From: Sitta carolinensis
Taxonomy: Eukaryota; Chordata; Aves; Passeriformes; Sittidae
NCBI GenBank assembly: GCA_032173965.1
Contig: CM063283.1
Location: forward strand, 16,658,501-16,722,500
Length of the DNA: 64,000 bases
Reading direction: 5' to 3'
The notes under the pieces are model-generated. The model had not been told where the DNA came from. It searched no databases and saw only the letters and a list, made by a program, of their open reading frames with translations. Numbering within the stretch: position 1 is the stretch's first letter; every line of letters starts with the position of its first letter. Below, in pieces: positions 36,988-49,617 of the stretch. Position numbers and translations under genes: made by a program.

Positions 36988-37948
36988 AATAGGGAAACCC
37001 CACAAAGATATTTTATCAGTAATTAATTTTTTGAGGGTTTCATTCATGTCCTAATATTTTTTCCCAGATAACTGGATATCTAGCTCCGTTTCTTATCCCT
37101 TGCTCCTGGCATTGTTTCATTCTGACATAAATTCTGTCTGCTCTGTTTTCTCTTCAGTCTGTGATGATTGTTCTCCATGTGTTTGTTAATTTGTACTGCT
37201 TTCCTTAGCATGCCAGTGGCATAATAATTTTTACCTAATTCTTGGAGTTTTACAGGAATCTGAGACATTGTACATTCATTTTATTGAGGATTCACTCCCA
37301 TGCAGTTCATTCTTACCTTGACTGTGTGTGTGAGCTGAACTCTGTGCTGCCCTCATTTTGTGAAATCTCCTATCACATTCATTGCAAAAATCTGAAATAT
37401 TGGGAAGAACCCTGAGAATTTGCCCTTATCTAAAATGTAATGCAACTGATGACAGCCTTCTCTAACTGGCCTCCATTTTGTAGCCATTCTTATGAATGAT
37501 TAAAAACTATTATGCTTTACTTGGAGCATAACAAACCTTTGTTATTCTCTGGCACCCTAGGCCAGTTTTAGCATTTAACAATTAATCCGGGTTGGGGGTG
37601 GGGCTTGTGGTTTTTTGTATGTTTGGTTGGGTTTTTCCTCTTCATTTTGGTGAACCCTCTTGTATGCAGTTTCCTGTGCATCTTTCTAAATTTTACATAG
37701 ATCCTTTAATATGTTGCTTTACAGTATTGTTTCCTATATGAATCACAATAGTTCCTCAATCTCATGCAATCTGAATTTAGGCTCCGTTTGGTTTATTCCT
37801 TATTTTTGATCCAAGTCAGAGGCACGATTCTGCCTCTCCCATATCCTGTCTGAAGGGTAGCCATTTGGCACCGAACATAAGCCTGTGTAGAACAGGCGTC
37901 TGTTTTGTGAGAAGATGAAACTCAGGATCTAGGAAATAGAGAACGGGG
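36988..37948. other. Non-coding stretch, nothing recognised
   Basis: No gene recognised. A G/T-rich patch lies at about 37588-37640. Confidence 0.5.
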
Positions 37949-38521
37949 TGTGGTTTAGCTCCTCTGGCAACTAAGTACCATGCAGCTGCTCACTCACTCT
38001 CCCCTGGTCAAGTGGGGAGGAGAATTGATGGTAGAATTAAACCTTGTGGTTATGATAAGGCCAGTTTAATAACTGAAGCAAAATAAAATATACTAATACT
38101 ATTACTAATAAAAAGTGTAATGATAGGAAAAGAGAAATACACCTGAGAGAAACAAGTGATGCGCACTAAAATTTCTCCCTGCCCTCTGACTGATGCTCAT
38201 CACATCCATGAGTACTAAATGGTCATTTACAGCCAACTCCCCTTAGAATATATACTGAGCATGATGTTGCATGGTGTGAAATATCCCTTTGGCAAGTTAA
38301 ACTCAGCTGTCCTGGCTGTGCTTCCTTCCTCCTGGATTCTTGTGCAGCTGCCTGTGGGCAGAGCATGGGAAACTGAAAAGCCCTTGGTTTAGAGGAAGCA
38401 CTACTCAGCAGCAACCAACATCAAAGTGTTATCAACATTATTCTCAAACTAAATCCAAAACACGGAAGTTGATCAGCCTACTAAAAGAAAAATTAAATCT
38501 ATTCCAGCTGAAATCAGGACA
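37949..38521 (-). mobile_element. ERVL-type avian LTR, probably solo, minus strand
   Basis: I recognise this from memory as a common bird LTR. Read on the minus strand it begins TGTCCTGATTTCAGCTGGAA and contains the diagnostic AATAATGTTGATAACACTTT, GTGCTTCCTC, CCAGGACAGCTGA and CCAAAGGGATATTTC blocks. A TATA box follows (CTCAGTATATATTC, about 38247-38260). The polyadenylation signal ATTAAA is at 38065-38070 and the element ends in ...CTAAACCACA. All parts are in order and near full length. The flanking 5-mers (CGGGG and GAGTG) do not match, so the target duplication has decayed or an end is slightly misplaced. No internal sequence or partner LTR is adjacent. Confidence 0.85.
38247..38260 (-). 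promoter_or_regulatory. TATA box of the 37.9-kb LTR
   Basis: The minus strand reads CTCAGTATATATTC at the family's expected place, about 185 bp before the ATTAAA signal. It is a remnant promoter; whether it is still active cannot be judged from sequence. Confidence 0.6.
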
Positions 38522-38841
38522 GAGTGTTACAGGAAAAGGAATTCAAAGTGTAGGATCGTGTACGCTGAAGAGTATGAAGAGTTGAATTGCATGTGATTAA
38601 CAGAACGGTAAGAAAATTATCAGAGCACCTAAACCTCAATATTATGGAAACCTGTTAACTGCTGATGTTTTGATCCAAGTATTTTCTTGTTAATCAAACC
38701 CAGTGTATCTTCCTGGTCATAGGTTTTAAATGATGGTCATGATGTAGTAAAGCTTAGGTCATTAAAACAACACACTCTTTTTGCTCTCAGGATGAGTACA
38801 TGCATAGAAGAGCAATTTGAAACAGTAGATCAAAGAACCAA
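38522..38841. other. Non-coding spacer
   Basis: Short spacer between the LTR and a CR1 relic. Nothing recognised. Confidence 0.5.
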
Positions 38842-38949
38842 TTAGGTTTGAAAAGACCTTAAGAGATCATTGAATCTAATCTGTGACCTAGCACTACCAT
38901 GTCAACTAGACTGGAGCACTAAGAGATAAATCCAGACTTCAAACATTCA
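38842..38949 (-). mobile_element. CR1 LINE 3'-end relic, antisense
   Basis: The + strand shows a CR1 3' end in reverse: TTTGAAAAGACCTTAAGAGAT, CATTGAATCTAATCTGTGACC, TAGCACTACCATGTC, then a degraded tail with TAAATCCAGACTTCAAA. This is the block order of one common bird CR1 type and differs from the type at 19.6 kb. Only about 110 bp survives. Confidence 0.75.
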
Positions 38950-41896
38950 AATTTAACAAGTGTAAATGAATATATTATCTTGATACATACCCTTACATCT
39001 GATTTGCTGAATTTATTTTGATTGAGCTGAACATGTATTAAAATCTTCTGACAAATCAAAAGGAAAAGCTGTAACTTTACACAGTGGAGCCAGCACTATT
39101 TTATGTATAAACAGTTATAATTACCAGCTGCTGGCATTTTCTTAACTTGAAGTTGGGTGCCTGAAACTGATGCCTTAAAATTGTGCTTTCAAGTGATGGT
39201 GTAAGCTGATGTATTGCTGTCATGTGCCATTTCACTTGACTCCTGTGACTGAACAGGGTCTGTTTTTACTCAGTTCGTTTGAAAAGTCTCTCCCCCTATG
39301 CATGGTAAGTTCTGGAGGAAGAAAGGATGTATTTTTCTTCTCAGGCCACCCTACTATCTTTTTTTTCTGCTTTTGATGAAGGCAGAACAGCTCTGTCAGT
39401 AGGAAGGTTATTGTTCGCCAGGGTTTCTTCCCCCTTTGTTGTTTTGCTCTGACTAGTAGTGAATTTAGCTGTTTGTGACAGAACTGATGGTGACATGGCA
39501 TAGGAACTGTATTTGCTTCTTCTGATCCAATAGAAATGCATCAGTTGAATGATATTGTAAGGGATGTGCTTTCTCTAGACAAACACTTGAATGAAGTTCA
39601 CTAGTAAGTCCTATGGCTCAACAGTCATTAAGAGCTGTTGACATATTTTAAACAATAAAACAACCAAGGCAAGTATATTAAACTTCATGGATTTGTATGG
39701 CATTTGGCTTACGTATTTCTTCTGGAGCTGCATATGAAAGTTTAGAGCATTTATTTCTCCATCCACCTTCCCTCTCCATTTATTCAACAAACTGTTTTTT
39801 TCCTACTATCTGTATGGGACTATCACTTGATTAAACTGCTTTATTCCATTTGCTACTAGCTTATTTTATTGTTATTCAACAGAAATTAATTTTTACTGGT
39901 TGGGTTAGTACTTTAAACCCAGAAACACTTACTACTGGCTCTATGATGAATTCCTTCATAATTCTGAAGCATGAAGAATGTAATTTTACTGGGACCAGTG
40001 TAAAACAGTTCTTGGTTTTAGTTATTTAATATTACTTGTTTGTGTATCATGAAGTAATGATCTTGTTACAGTCATCAGAAGTGTAAGTAAATTTAAGCTG
40101 TAATTTGTAGAGTACTTAGTAGTCCTTTAGAAGCTGTGCTAGTATTGCTTTTGCCACAATAACTAAACTTATTTAGCTTTGAATCAAATTCACTCTTTTC
40201 TGTTTTCATTGCTCTCATTGAATGATTGCCTTGAACAATGAATGTGTAGACTGAAGGTTAATAAAAGCCAGCTTATCAGTAGAGGTACTTTTTTATTCTG
40301 TATGAGACAAGGCACAGCCTGTGTGTGTTTGGTAATTTCGCATCTATATTGTGTAATAATTCCTCTGGAATGGTTGAATTAGATGTTGAGTTTAATTTGA
40401 TTTAAATGAGAAAAAAAACTTTAAGTGTGGATAAGGAAGAATAAAATAATTTATTGTCCACGTTTCTGAGATGGGTTCTGAAATTCAATATATCCCAAAA
40501 CAGAAAATCTGTATGTGCTTCATATGCTATTGTGTCATTAATTGCATCAGGCTTTTTTTTTTTATATACACTTAAGTATTCTATTAAATGCATAACATTT
40601 TTAAAATATACTGAATATTTGACATGATAAACATCTTCCTTTGGAAAGTAAGCTCAGGAGATAATGGTAGTATGTTGGCTTGGAGTCCCTCATCAGAAAG
40701 CAGTGTAGCAAGGAAGAGGTATTTATTTAAGGAAACAATTATTTTCAGAAAGAAAAATTAAAATATTTCTTGAAAGTGAAGAAGAGAATGTATCTGTTTA
40801 CCATCAGCAGACAAAATGAATAGTGTTCTAGCAGATTGTGTTTTGCACATCTTTTAATGCAATTATTACCGTAGAGTATGTGAGCCTAATAAGATTAGAT
40901 ATAACTGTATCTTTGTAGAGGCATTTGTCTGTCTGCTAGAGTGTGTTTTGTATTTATTTTTCTTTATGCTATTCTATTATGAACAAACAATATAACTATG
41001 TATAGGTGGAAATAAAACTGATTTTCATCTCAGTAAATTGCTGAATAATAATACCATGATTTTGCTTTAGTTTGTGACTGTAAGGAAAAAGAGCACCCAC
41101 TGCTCTGGGTAAAATTTGACTTTGAATAAGCCTTGCCAACAAAGTTCAGTAATTTCCTGAAAATCGTGGTGATATTTTCCCAGAAGGATGACACTAACTC
41201 ATATAGGGAAGTACTACCCTAGCCACATTCATATTTCTGCTTGGAATGGTATCTAAACACAGTCAGTTTAATGTTAATATCAAGTAATATTCTGTGGCAT
41301 ATTCTTGAGCCACATTTAGAAGCTTGTATAAGGAAATCACTATTTTTCTTTGAAACACCTGCCTAGCAAATAACATGGAAGTATCATAGGTGTAAAAAAA
41401 TGCTTTCAAAGCAAGCTTCAGAATCCCTGTCAAAAGGAGTCATTCTTATATCTAAATACTCCTGCAGGATTTTTCCTGAATTGATACTTTTGATTTCCAT
41501 TCAGGTTTTACTTTTGGGCTTTTCTTGTACTTGATTAGCAAAGTAAGATTAAATTGATTTATTTAAAACAAACAAGCAAACAACTATAAGAATGGATCTG
41601 GACAAGAGGTCTATTTTGGGTTTTATGAAAGAAGGCCTTTAAAGCAATACTGATCATGTTCTTTGCTCAAAATTAAGGTGATCTCTGCTCTCTGCAGTGG
41701 TCCAAACTGAGAATTGATGATCTAACCTAACAAATTTTATCATACTGATAGCGATTATGTCCTGTATTGCCTTCTAGTATCTCTTTTTAACCTATAGATT
41801 GATATTACATCAGGGCACCCCTAGTGGAGACACTCAGCCCCTCTCAAATATCAGGAAAAGTGTAACTGTTAATGAAAGAATAGTTTTCACTGACTA
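38950..41896. other. Non-coding stretch, nothing recognised
   Basis: No gene, RNA gene or repeat family recognised. Very AT-rich, with frames of at most 89 codons. Confidence 0.5.
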
Positions 41897-42548
41897 TCAC
41901 AATGTCGTCGTGCGTATCTCTGGTCAGCCTGGCGTTCGGCTTGACCGCCCACTCGCTCTCATAGCCTTGACAGTATCGTGTGTGGGTACTTGGCTCTGCA
42001 GCACCTTAGCCTATGCTGTCACGGCTGTGGTTCCAAAGAGGGGACTCTCAGAGACATCCGGGAACATAGGTTTTATTCGGGGACTACAGGGGAGGCCCCT
42101 GACCCCAGGCCCGGTGCCTCAGGCATGAGAGACCCCGAACCTGGGTTACAAGGGGGTTTTTATCCAAAGGGAGATGGGGTGGGGTGGATACAGATTACAA
42201 ACCAATAAGACAACTCAAAGTAAGTTGGGGAGGGGTCTCTGGGGGATCCATCAACTTCTGAAAGTCTTGGACTGCACCAGACCTTGAAGATGATTGATGG
42301 ACCGAGGGAGGAAAGCTACATTGCTAGGGTGGACAGAAGCTTATCTCGGGGAAAACCGATGGGAAATGGTCTCTGGGCAGAGGCCGGGGTTGTCTTGGGA
42401 ACTCTTATCAGGAGTCTGACCAGGTGTCTCCCAAAGCAGGGGGCCCCCTTTACAGAGACTAGAAAAAACTACACTAAAATAACAATAATAACTATACTAT
42501 ACTTATCACTAAAACTTATCAAACAATTCCAGCATTCCCGCATCACAA
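41897..42548 (-). mobile_element. Solo LTR of a retrovirus-like element with perfect 6-bp target duplication
   Basis: A 640-bp block (41903-42542) runs TG...CA and is flanked by TCACAA on both sides (41897-41902 and 42543-42548). It is GC- and CpG-richer than its surroundings. Read on the minus strand it starts TGCGGGAATGC. A TATA-like GGATAAAAAC lies near 42151-42160, AATAAA about 80 bp later at 42072-42077, and a ~170-bp tail ends in GACGACA. The order is that of U3, R and U5. A 6-bp duplication is usual for bird beta- and alpharetrovirus-related elements. No internal region is attached. Frames of 109, 76 and 99 codons in it are not genes. Confidence 0.85.
42072..42160 (-). promoter_or_regulatory. 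TATA-like box and AATAAA signal of the 42-kb solo LTR
   Basis: GGATAAAAAC (about 42151-42160) and AATAAA (42072-42077), both on the minus strand, bracket the presumed R region. They give the LTR its orientation. Confidence 0.6.
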
Positions 42549-45500
42549 TGTCTATCACTTTGGATTTTCCCCAATACCAGTAGTACCAAAGTAATCTCTA
42601 GTTCCCCTAGACCAATGTTATTTCACAGCATTGCTTTTTATTCATTTGTATTTACTTTCCACCCCGTGAAAAACATATTAGGTCATGACTTTCAGGGAGA
42701 AACTATACACAGAGCAATATACTGTACTCTTCTATTTAGTTATATTCACTTTTAATATGAAAAGTAAATCTCTGAAGACTTCATTCCTTCAATGTACATT
42801 TTTTTATTTATACTTTAGAGTATAATGACTTTGCAAAGATGTGTTTTCACCGCGGTATATGCTGCTGTAGAAATTGTTCCCTTCATTACCACTTCTTGAA
42901 AAATCTAGCTTGGAAAGTTCACCAGGATCAGAACTCTGTCTTTAAAATCTGTTACTTTAGATAATCATTGAATGTGACAGGAGTAAAAAGTACTGAGGTA
43001 AAAAAATATATTGATCTGTCTGTTAACTCTGAGATAACTGGAAAATACCCTCAACCTACAATTCTCTACCAAATTGGACAAAGCAAACTCTCTTAACCTG
43101 TTTATATACAATTAACCCTTGAATTCATCACAAGACAAATACATTCATGTATAATTCCTAATCCTTCTACAAAACTACCAAACCTAGAGCAGATGTCATT
43201 TGATGGGGAAGGAGATAGGGTCACCCCACATCATGACACATGAAGTTCTGTGTAAAGCACCTTAAAAGTAGCTGTGTTTGGGAGATATGTTTTCTGCAGG
43301 TAGGGGACAAAGGGATACTTACTCTATGAACTTTTGAGGCCTGGGACTGATAACGAAAGAGTAACTTTCGTGTTTGATCTTGCTATGGTACAGATAAAAA
43401 GTAGTCTAAAGAAAAACATGTGGTGCACAGCTGCAAGTTTGACCTGCTTAGAATTTCTTCCCTGATATCTGTGGATGGAAGTTAGTTTTGGCAATTATAT
43501 ATTTTTGTCTGATCAGGTTCATGTTTAACTGGGGATTAAAATGTCAGGTGTATATAAAGTTTTGCTGACCCAGTAGCTGGAGGTAAATCCCCTCAGATTT
43601 TTTTTCTGGTCATTTGTTCCAATAGCTTCTCAAATTCGAGGGAAAATAAGTATTTGAAAAGCTACATAGCAGGAGCTTAAGAGAAGAATTAGAGTATTTA
43701 GACTCAGCTTTTCTGAATTATATTGAAAACAAGCCAGGATATTCTGATGACTTGGTATTCCTTAATATGAACAAATAAACAACTGCCTCTGTAAGAGGCC
43801 TTAATTAGCACTCCTAGCTAACACAGATCTTTGTTTCACCTGGAGAAAACAAATAGAATAGGTGGTGTTTGAGAAAGGCTGAGCAGGAGGAAGGTGAGGA
43901 GTCAGTCATGTGCTCTGTGCATGCTCACAGCTGCAGAGGAGAGTTTCCTGGGTTAGGTTCTCCTGACTTTTCTCTTAAGAGTCTGGCAAATATGACTAGT
44001 TATAAACATTAAGGTTTCTTGAGTTTTAAGTCTGTCTGAAAAATGCCTTAGCATTCTCTGAAGTGAATTATAGGTGGGGAGATGATGCCCTTTATTACAG
44101 CTATTACACACATAAATGTTCAAGTATGCTTCAAGTGGCTTGGAACTGTGTCTTACTCAAGGGTTCATTAATCTTTCCCAGTTCTATAAACCATTTTAGG
44201 GACAGTTTTATTGCACTACCTTTCTAGTTAATTGACTACAAGCTACCATAAAACCTACACATTTGTATATGTATCTGTATATTTTGTTCCGTAGGAGCTC
44301 TTTCATTCAGTCTTTTCTGATTTAAACATTTTCATATTTTATCACAGCCTCAGTAAAGATAATACTGTTTGGAAAAGGCCAGACTTCTGCTGTATTTGTG
44401 CATGTATTATTTAGTAAGTGTTCTCAATGTCTTTTATAAGGCAGCAAGCACACAAAGTACTTTGCAATCATCAAGCAATTTTGTCAAGAGGAATCAGACT
44501 CCACTCCTCTCCTGTGTTGTTTGAGAGCTACTTGACCTGTGGATGGCTGTTGTCTTGGTCTGCTGGATATCACATTGCTGTGCAAGCCAAATCTTACTGA
44601 CTCCATTAGCCCAACCAAAGTGATTAATAGTCATTGATGACAAGTAACTTCAGATGCTGCAAAGCAGGGATTGCATTCCCTAGATAAATCCACAACTACT
44701 TGTTCCATTGAGATTCAAGAGGGTATCAAACTGCACAGATTAGAGCAGATTATGGGTATCTGTGGATTTTTAAAATGCAAGATTTTTACTTTAGCCTCAT
44801 CTTTACATTTCAATCTTTCATTCTAAATAGAGAGCATCCCTTTCAAATATGCAGAAACAAATTTTGTGGGTGGAAGTTTGTTGAGACAGAAAAGTCTCCC
44901 AGAAAGTCATGGGTTTATCTCCTACAATTCCAGATTGGTATGGAGACACTGTCTTTTGGGGAGGGAAAGTTTCATTCCTAAATAACCCCTGGCAAGCTAA
45001 AGAAAGTAAGGTATGGTGAAATTCTGCTCTTTCAATTCAGTGCTCACAAGAATGCTTAGCTACTGATTTATGCAACCATATTTGACTGTTTTCATGTGTG
45101 ACAGATTTTATTGTAAGTAGAACTTTCTATGAATGTGGAGATGTTAAAGTAAGAGGTAGAGTTGAAAATGCTTTCTGGATCTGGATCTCTAAGAATTTAA
45201 TCTGTTGATTAAGGAGGATTGTTCTTATAATATAATGTTTCATTTATTGCCATTCAACCATATCTAAATCATAAAGAGAGAATAAATTTTCTTTTAATGT
45301 GTTTTGATTGGGGAAGCCAAGCAGTAGACGAATATAATAATAATAAAACAAATGCTACTGATTGCTTTCCAGAAAGGTCATTAAAATAAAGTGAAAAATT
45401 AATTGAACTGTGAATTCCAGATTGGTGTTATGACGAATCTCAGATCCAGTGCAAAGAGTAAATTCTGTGTATTAGAAAAACTTACGTCAGGGTTGCTCCC

Positions 45501-45564
45501 AGCTACACCAATGTAAGCGAGATGTTTAACACTAGAAGGAACTGTGGAATAAAGGACTCAAAAT
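42549..45564. other. Non-coding stretch, nothing recognised
   Basis: No exon or repeat family recognised. Short frames only. Confidence 0.5.
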
Positions 45565-45595
45565 ATAGCACTACATTAAATCAATGTAGTGCTAT
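45565..45595. repeat. Perfect 13-bp hairpin with 5-base loop
   Basis: ATAGCACTACATT, loop AAATC, AATGTAGTGCTAT. Every base of the stem pairs. It is too short for a standard microRNA precursor and no longer stem extends from it. Confidence 0.85.
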
Positions 45596-47401
45596 TCATC
45601 AATGCTGAAGAGTGGGGATTAAAAAAGTTTACTCACAGCAGAAAATGGATTCATTTAAAGACAATGAGCCAAACTTGGGAAAAGATTGAATTCTCATGTG
45701 GTGCTTTACCTGCAGAATGTTATACATGATTGTTTTTGGTATTTTCCCCTTCTGTTATAAAGTGGAACCATTTTCTAGGACCGTAATGACAGTAGTGTAG
45801 GTGCTAAGAGCAATGATGAGGATGAGAGAAAGGTTTGTCACAGAGGAATGGGAACTGAACACCATGCACTGATATTTTTAATACAGAAAAATGTTAAACT
45901 TTAGAAGAAAATGGTTAGGAGGATTCTTCAGTGCATGCACAGAGCTTTCAGGGTTTGTTGCAGAGGGCACAGCATGGTGAACAAAGAATCTGAGTTCTGC
46001 TTGCTCCTGAACTTGCCACAGATCTGCTGAATGATTGCTTTAAAGCTGCTTTGTCTTTCTACATTTATTCTGCCTTTCCTTGTCCTGTCCTCTATCCAAC
46101 AGTCCATCTAAATGTCCAATATAGTTGTTTAAGATGTTGCTTTTGAGTTTGCATGGATAACACATAGTATAAGGGGACAGTGCATGTTTCCATATTAAAT
46201 TACTATTCCTCCAATATATCCAGAAATATGCAATTTAATATGACAGCACTTCCTTAAAAATGATGTATTTTTTATTCAGTGTTGGAGGATGGAACTAATT
46301 GTAAGCAAAAACAAATCTGTGAAAAACATGTTCCCAGCTTTAGAAATTTCAGAAAGCTAGGAATGAGGAGGAAATTGGATGCATGATGTTGTGTTTCTAA
46401 AACATTGGAATTATAGAGAATTTTTAGAAAATCCCACGGCTGATAAAATATACAGAAATTACTAGTGGTAACAGTCCATTCTCCTTCCTGTAAAAGATAC
46501 TCATCATCCTATCTGAGGTCAAACAGCAGGGAGAAAGAGTCTAGGAAAGAGGGAATTTGTTGAAATGTTTGGGTCCTGTATGAGTTGTTATTGAGAGATA
46601 CCATCTTAGCAGAGGCAATAACACTGAAGGTTCAGCAGAGACATCTGTGGCAGCTCAGTCCAGGAATATCCTGGCACACTTGCAAAGCACCAGCTGAAAC
46701 ACTGCTGTGGGAGATGAGGAAGCAGTTTGTAAGCCACTACTAATATCTAATTGCTAAACACATGTCCACAGAGCAGATCTCACCAGGCTTTGCTGTAGTT
46801 CCAAGCAAGTGTTCCAGTACTAGTAAAGAGTAAAAGGAAAGAGAGAATTGAATTGGCACAGTGGAGGATCTTTCCAGAAGTTACTCTTGGCTCAAGCATT
46901 GTGCTGGGATTTGGTATCTGATAAGTGCCAGTATCTAAAATGAAGGAAGCCAAATCATTTCAACAGTGATTGCTTGCTCCACTTGGTTTATGAAGTCTAA
47001 CAGAAACCTTATGAGTTACCATTGAGAGTTACATTTTTTTTGTTTTCATGATAAACAAATAGCACAGCAGAGGCTGAGCAGCTAAAAGACCTGCTGGAGA
47101 CCCGAAGTCCATATGTTTTACTAAATGAACTCCAGTAGAATATATGCAAAGCACTTTGTGAACTTCACCTCAGTAAATTTTTACAACAGCAGCAGGGTGA
47201 GCCAAGGCTTCATGTTTATACTTACACATAAACATGAAAGATAGGTCATCTGTGTCAAAGTGAAATGAATTAATAAATAAAGAAGAACTAGATATATCAA
47301 ATCTATACTGTACTTGTCTATCCTGTTGCTTATAGAAAAATTTATAGTATTCAGTAAACAGTACAGTCTTAAACCTACAGCTTGAGTTACTAAGGCTTTT
47401 C
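45596..47401. other. Non-coding stretch, nothing recognised
   Basis: No exon or repeat family recognised. Confidence 0.5.
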
Positions 47402-47419
47402 AAAAAAAAAAAAAAAAAA
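47402..47419. repeat. 18-base A homopolymer
   Basis: Uninterrupted A run; no retrocopy recognised upstream. Confidence 0.85.
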
Positions 47420-47654
47420 GTCAAGAAAAAGAGATACTCAGAGCTCTGTGCTCTGGACTTTGCTTGGCTTTAGAGTTTGGGTACTGGAAAGGGACTTTCC
47501 CTCAGGTAAAACAATCATATGCATGTTTAAGGGGATGGGTGCAAAACATTTCCCTAAAAATGCTTTTTCTACACAAAGCAGAGAAAAGTATATGGGAACT
47601 GGTGATGAGTTCTGACACCAGAAGTCTGATATACCCTGTAGCTTTTTCCCCTTA

Positions 47655-48741
47655 CATGGTGTGGTGAGTTTATTCTGGCTGGACATCAGGTGCCAATCAA
47701 GATACTCTACCACTTCCCTCCTGGAAGTGACAGAGGGGAGAAGATAAAATGAAAGGCATTGGGTCAATATAAGGGCAGGGAGAGATCACACACCAGTTAC
47801 CATCTTGAGCAAAACAGACTCTACCTGCAGAAGTTAATTGAATTTGTTACCAATCAGACTGGAATAATGAGAAATAGATTCTCAAAACACCTTCTCTACC
47901 CCTCCCTTTTTCCTGGACTTAACTGAACTCCCAAATTTTCTGCCTTACCCTATTGACACAGGGGCATGATAGATGGGGGCTGCAGTCACAGAATCACACA
48001 TTATCTCTGCTGCTCCCTCCTTCTCAGGGGATGACACCTCACACTCCTCACAGTCTTCACCTACTCAAGCACACTTCTACTCCTCACACAGTTCTCCACA
48101 AACTTCTTCTGCATGGGTCCTTCCCACATACTGCAGTTCTTCATGAACCTCTCCACTGAAGGTCCCTGTCACAGGGTGCAGTCCTTCAGGAATAGATTGT
48201 TCCAGCATGGAATCCCTGCAGGGCCACCAGTCCTGAGAGAAGCCTGTGGCAGCTTGGGCTTCCCATGGGGTCACAGCTTTATTTGGACACCCCACCTACT
48301 CCAGCATGGCCTGTTCCATGGGCTACGGGTGGACATTTGCTCCATCATGGACCTCCATGGGGTGTGGGGCACAGCTGCTTCACCATGGGCTGCACCTTGG
48401 GCTGTAGGGGAATCCCTGCTCCAGCTGGAGCATCCCTTGCCCCTCCTTCTCCCCTGACCCTGGTGACTGCAGAGCTGTTTTTCTCACATATGTTTATTTT
48501 TCCTCTTCTCTGGCTGCAATTTCTCTTGCACGATAACTGGTTTTTCCTCTTGTTGCATACATGGCAGAGGTGCTGCCACAGTGTTGATGGGCTCAGCCTT
48601 GGCCAGCAGCAGGTCTCTTGGGAGCCACCTGATGTTGGCTCTATCAAACGTGGAGGAAACTCCTGGCATGTTCTCACATAAGCCAACCCTGTGCCCTACC
48701 TAACACTCCAAAACCTTGTCACTCAAACCCAATACACAGGG
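47655..48741 (-). mobile_element. ERVL-type avian LTR (copy 1 of a family seen twice here), minus strand
   Basis: I recognise this family from memory as a long bird ERVL-type LTR. On the minus strand it begins TGTATTGGGTTTGAGTGACA (right end 48736). It passes through blocks matching GATGGGCTCAGCCTTGGCCA on the + strand and a run of degenerate ~50-bp units. It ends in the GGCTGGACATCAGGTGCCAA and TGTGGTG blocks at 47660 on the + strand. Candidate target duplications are CATGG (47655-47659) and CAGGG (48737-48741), 4 of 5 matching, the length usual for ERVL. The frames of 114, 138 and 113 codons here arise from the GC-rich units and are not genes. A second, clearly diverged copy lies at 56.8 kb. 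Confidence 0.82.
48080..48300. repeat. Degenerate ~50-bp tandem units within the LTR
   Basis: Several consecutive segments repeat the scheme: C-T-T-C start, (C/T)TCCA with a CATGG-like word, GGTCC or GAATCCC, and a CACAGG or CAGGG word before CTGCAG or CCAGTCC. The same scheme is seen in the second LTR copy at about 57180-57430, so the array is part of the LTR family. Confidence 0.55.
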
Positions 48742-49617
48742 TTATCTGAATGGGTGCTTTCACACACTACTCCAGCAGATCATGGTTGCCATTGCTTCGG
48801 AAGAGATAGTAGAGGTGTAGTTTTTTTTCACATACATGATGATTTTTCCTTCCCCAAACTGTTTGTTGTTTTCTTCTCCCACCAAAGACACTCTAATTAA
48901 CCCTCAGCATTTTTCTCTCAAGGTTGTGTACTTCTGTTCTTCATGTTGTGTCAAACCATCCTTCTTTGTCAATGAAGCCAGATTTGTCTGCAGGCATAAC
49001 CCTTCCCACACAGCAAATACTGTGCCAAAGTCTTTCTGCACAGCAAGTTCTAGTTCCTGAACGCCTTGAGGTGATGCTGATTAAGTATGCCAGCTTGAAT
49101 AAAGCCAAGCCAAACTTAGCTCTTACGAGACCTTAGCTTTGTTTATGCTGACAAACCTTTGTAATGCCTACTGAGAATGTGAAATCAGTTAACCCTTGGA
49201 ACAACTGAAGTATTGCCATTAATGCATTAGCAGATCTACAGTAAAACAGTGGATCTATGTAGCATTTTAGAGTGGTATCCAGGGATAAAAAGTGTTAGAA
49301 CAGGAGTCACACTTTGCTCCATCTTCTTCAAAGATTGTTCTCGGATGGAGAAATTGCTGAAGCCTGATCAGGAACACCGCTTGTGCCCCTATTCTATATC
49401 AATGATATGGAGAGCTTATGAAACAAAGCACTTGTTTCCTGTACTTAAACATTAAACTCCATATTTCTATCTTAATATCTTTAACCATATTTCTACTATT
49501 CTTGATGCTTCTCTGAGTCCAGATTAGGAATAATGGGAGAAATGATCCAGGAAAAAACTAAATTAGTTTTTAAAAACTAATTAAAAACTAATTAGGCAAA
49601 TTAATTGCTGCTGACTA
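48742..49617. other. Non-coding spacer
   Basis: No gene recognised. A short AAAAACTAATT tandem lies at about 49554-49594, directly before the CR1 copy. Confidence 0.5.

Noticed and set aside
48113..48686. Overlapping frames of 114, 138 and 113 codons on both strands
   Set aside because: All arise from the same LTR repeat units; overlapping long frames on both strands signal composition, not genes.
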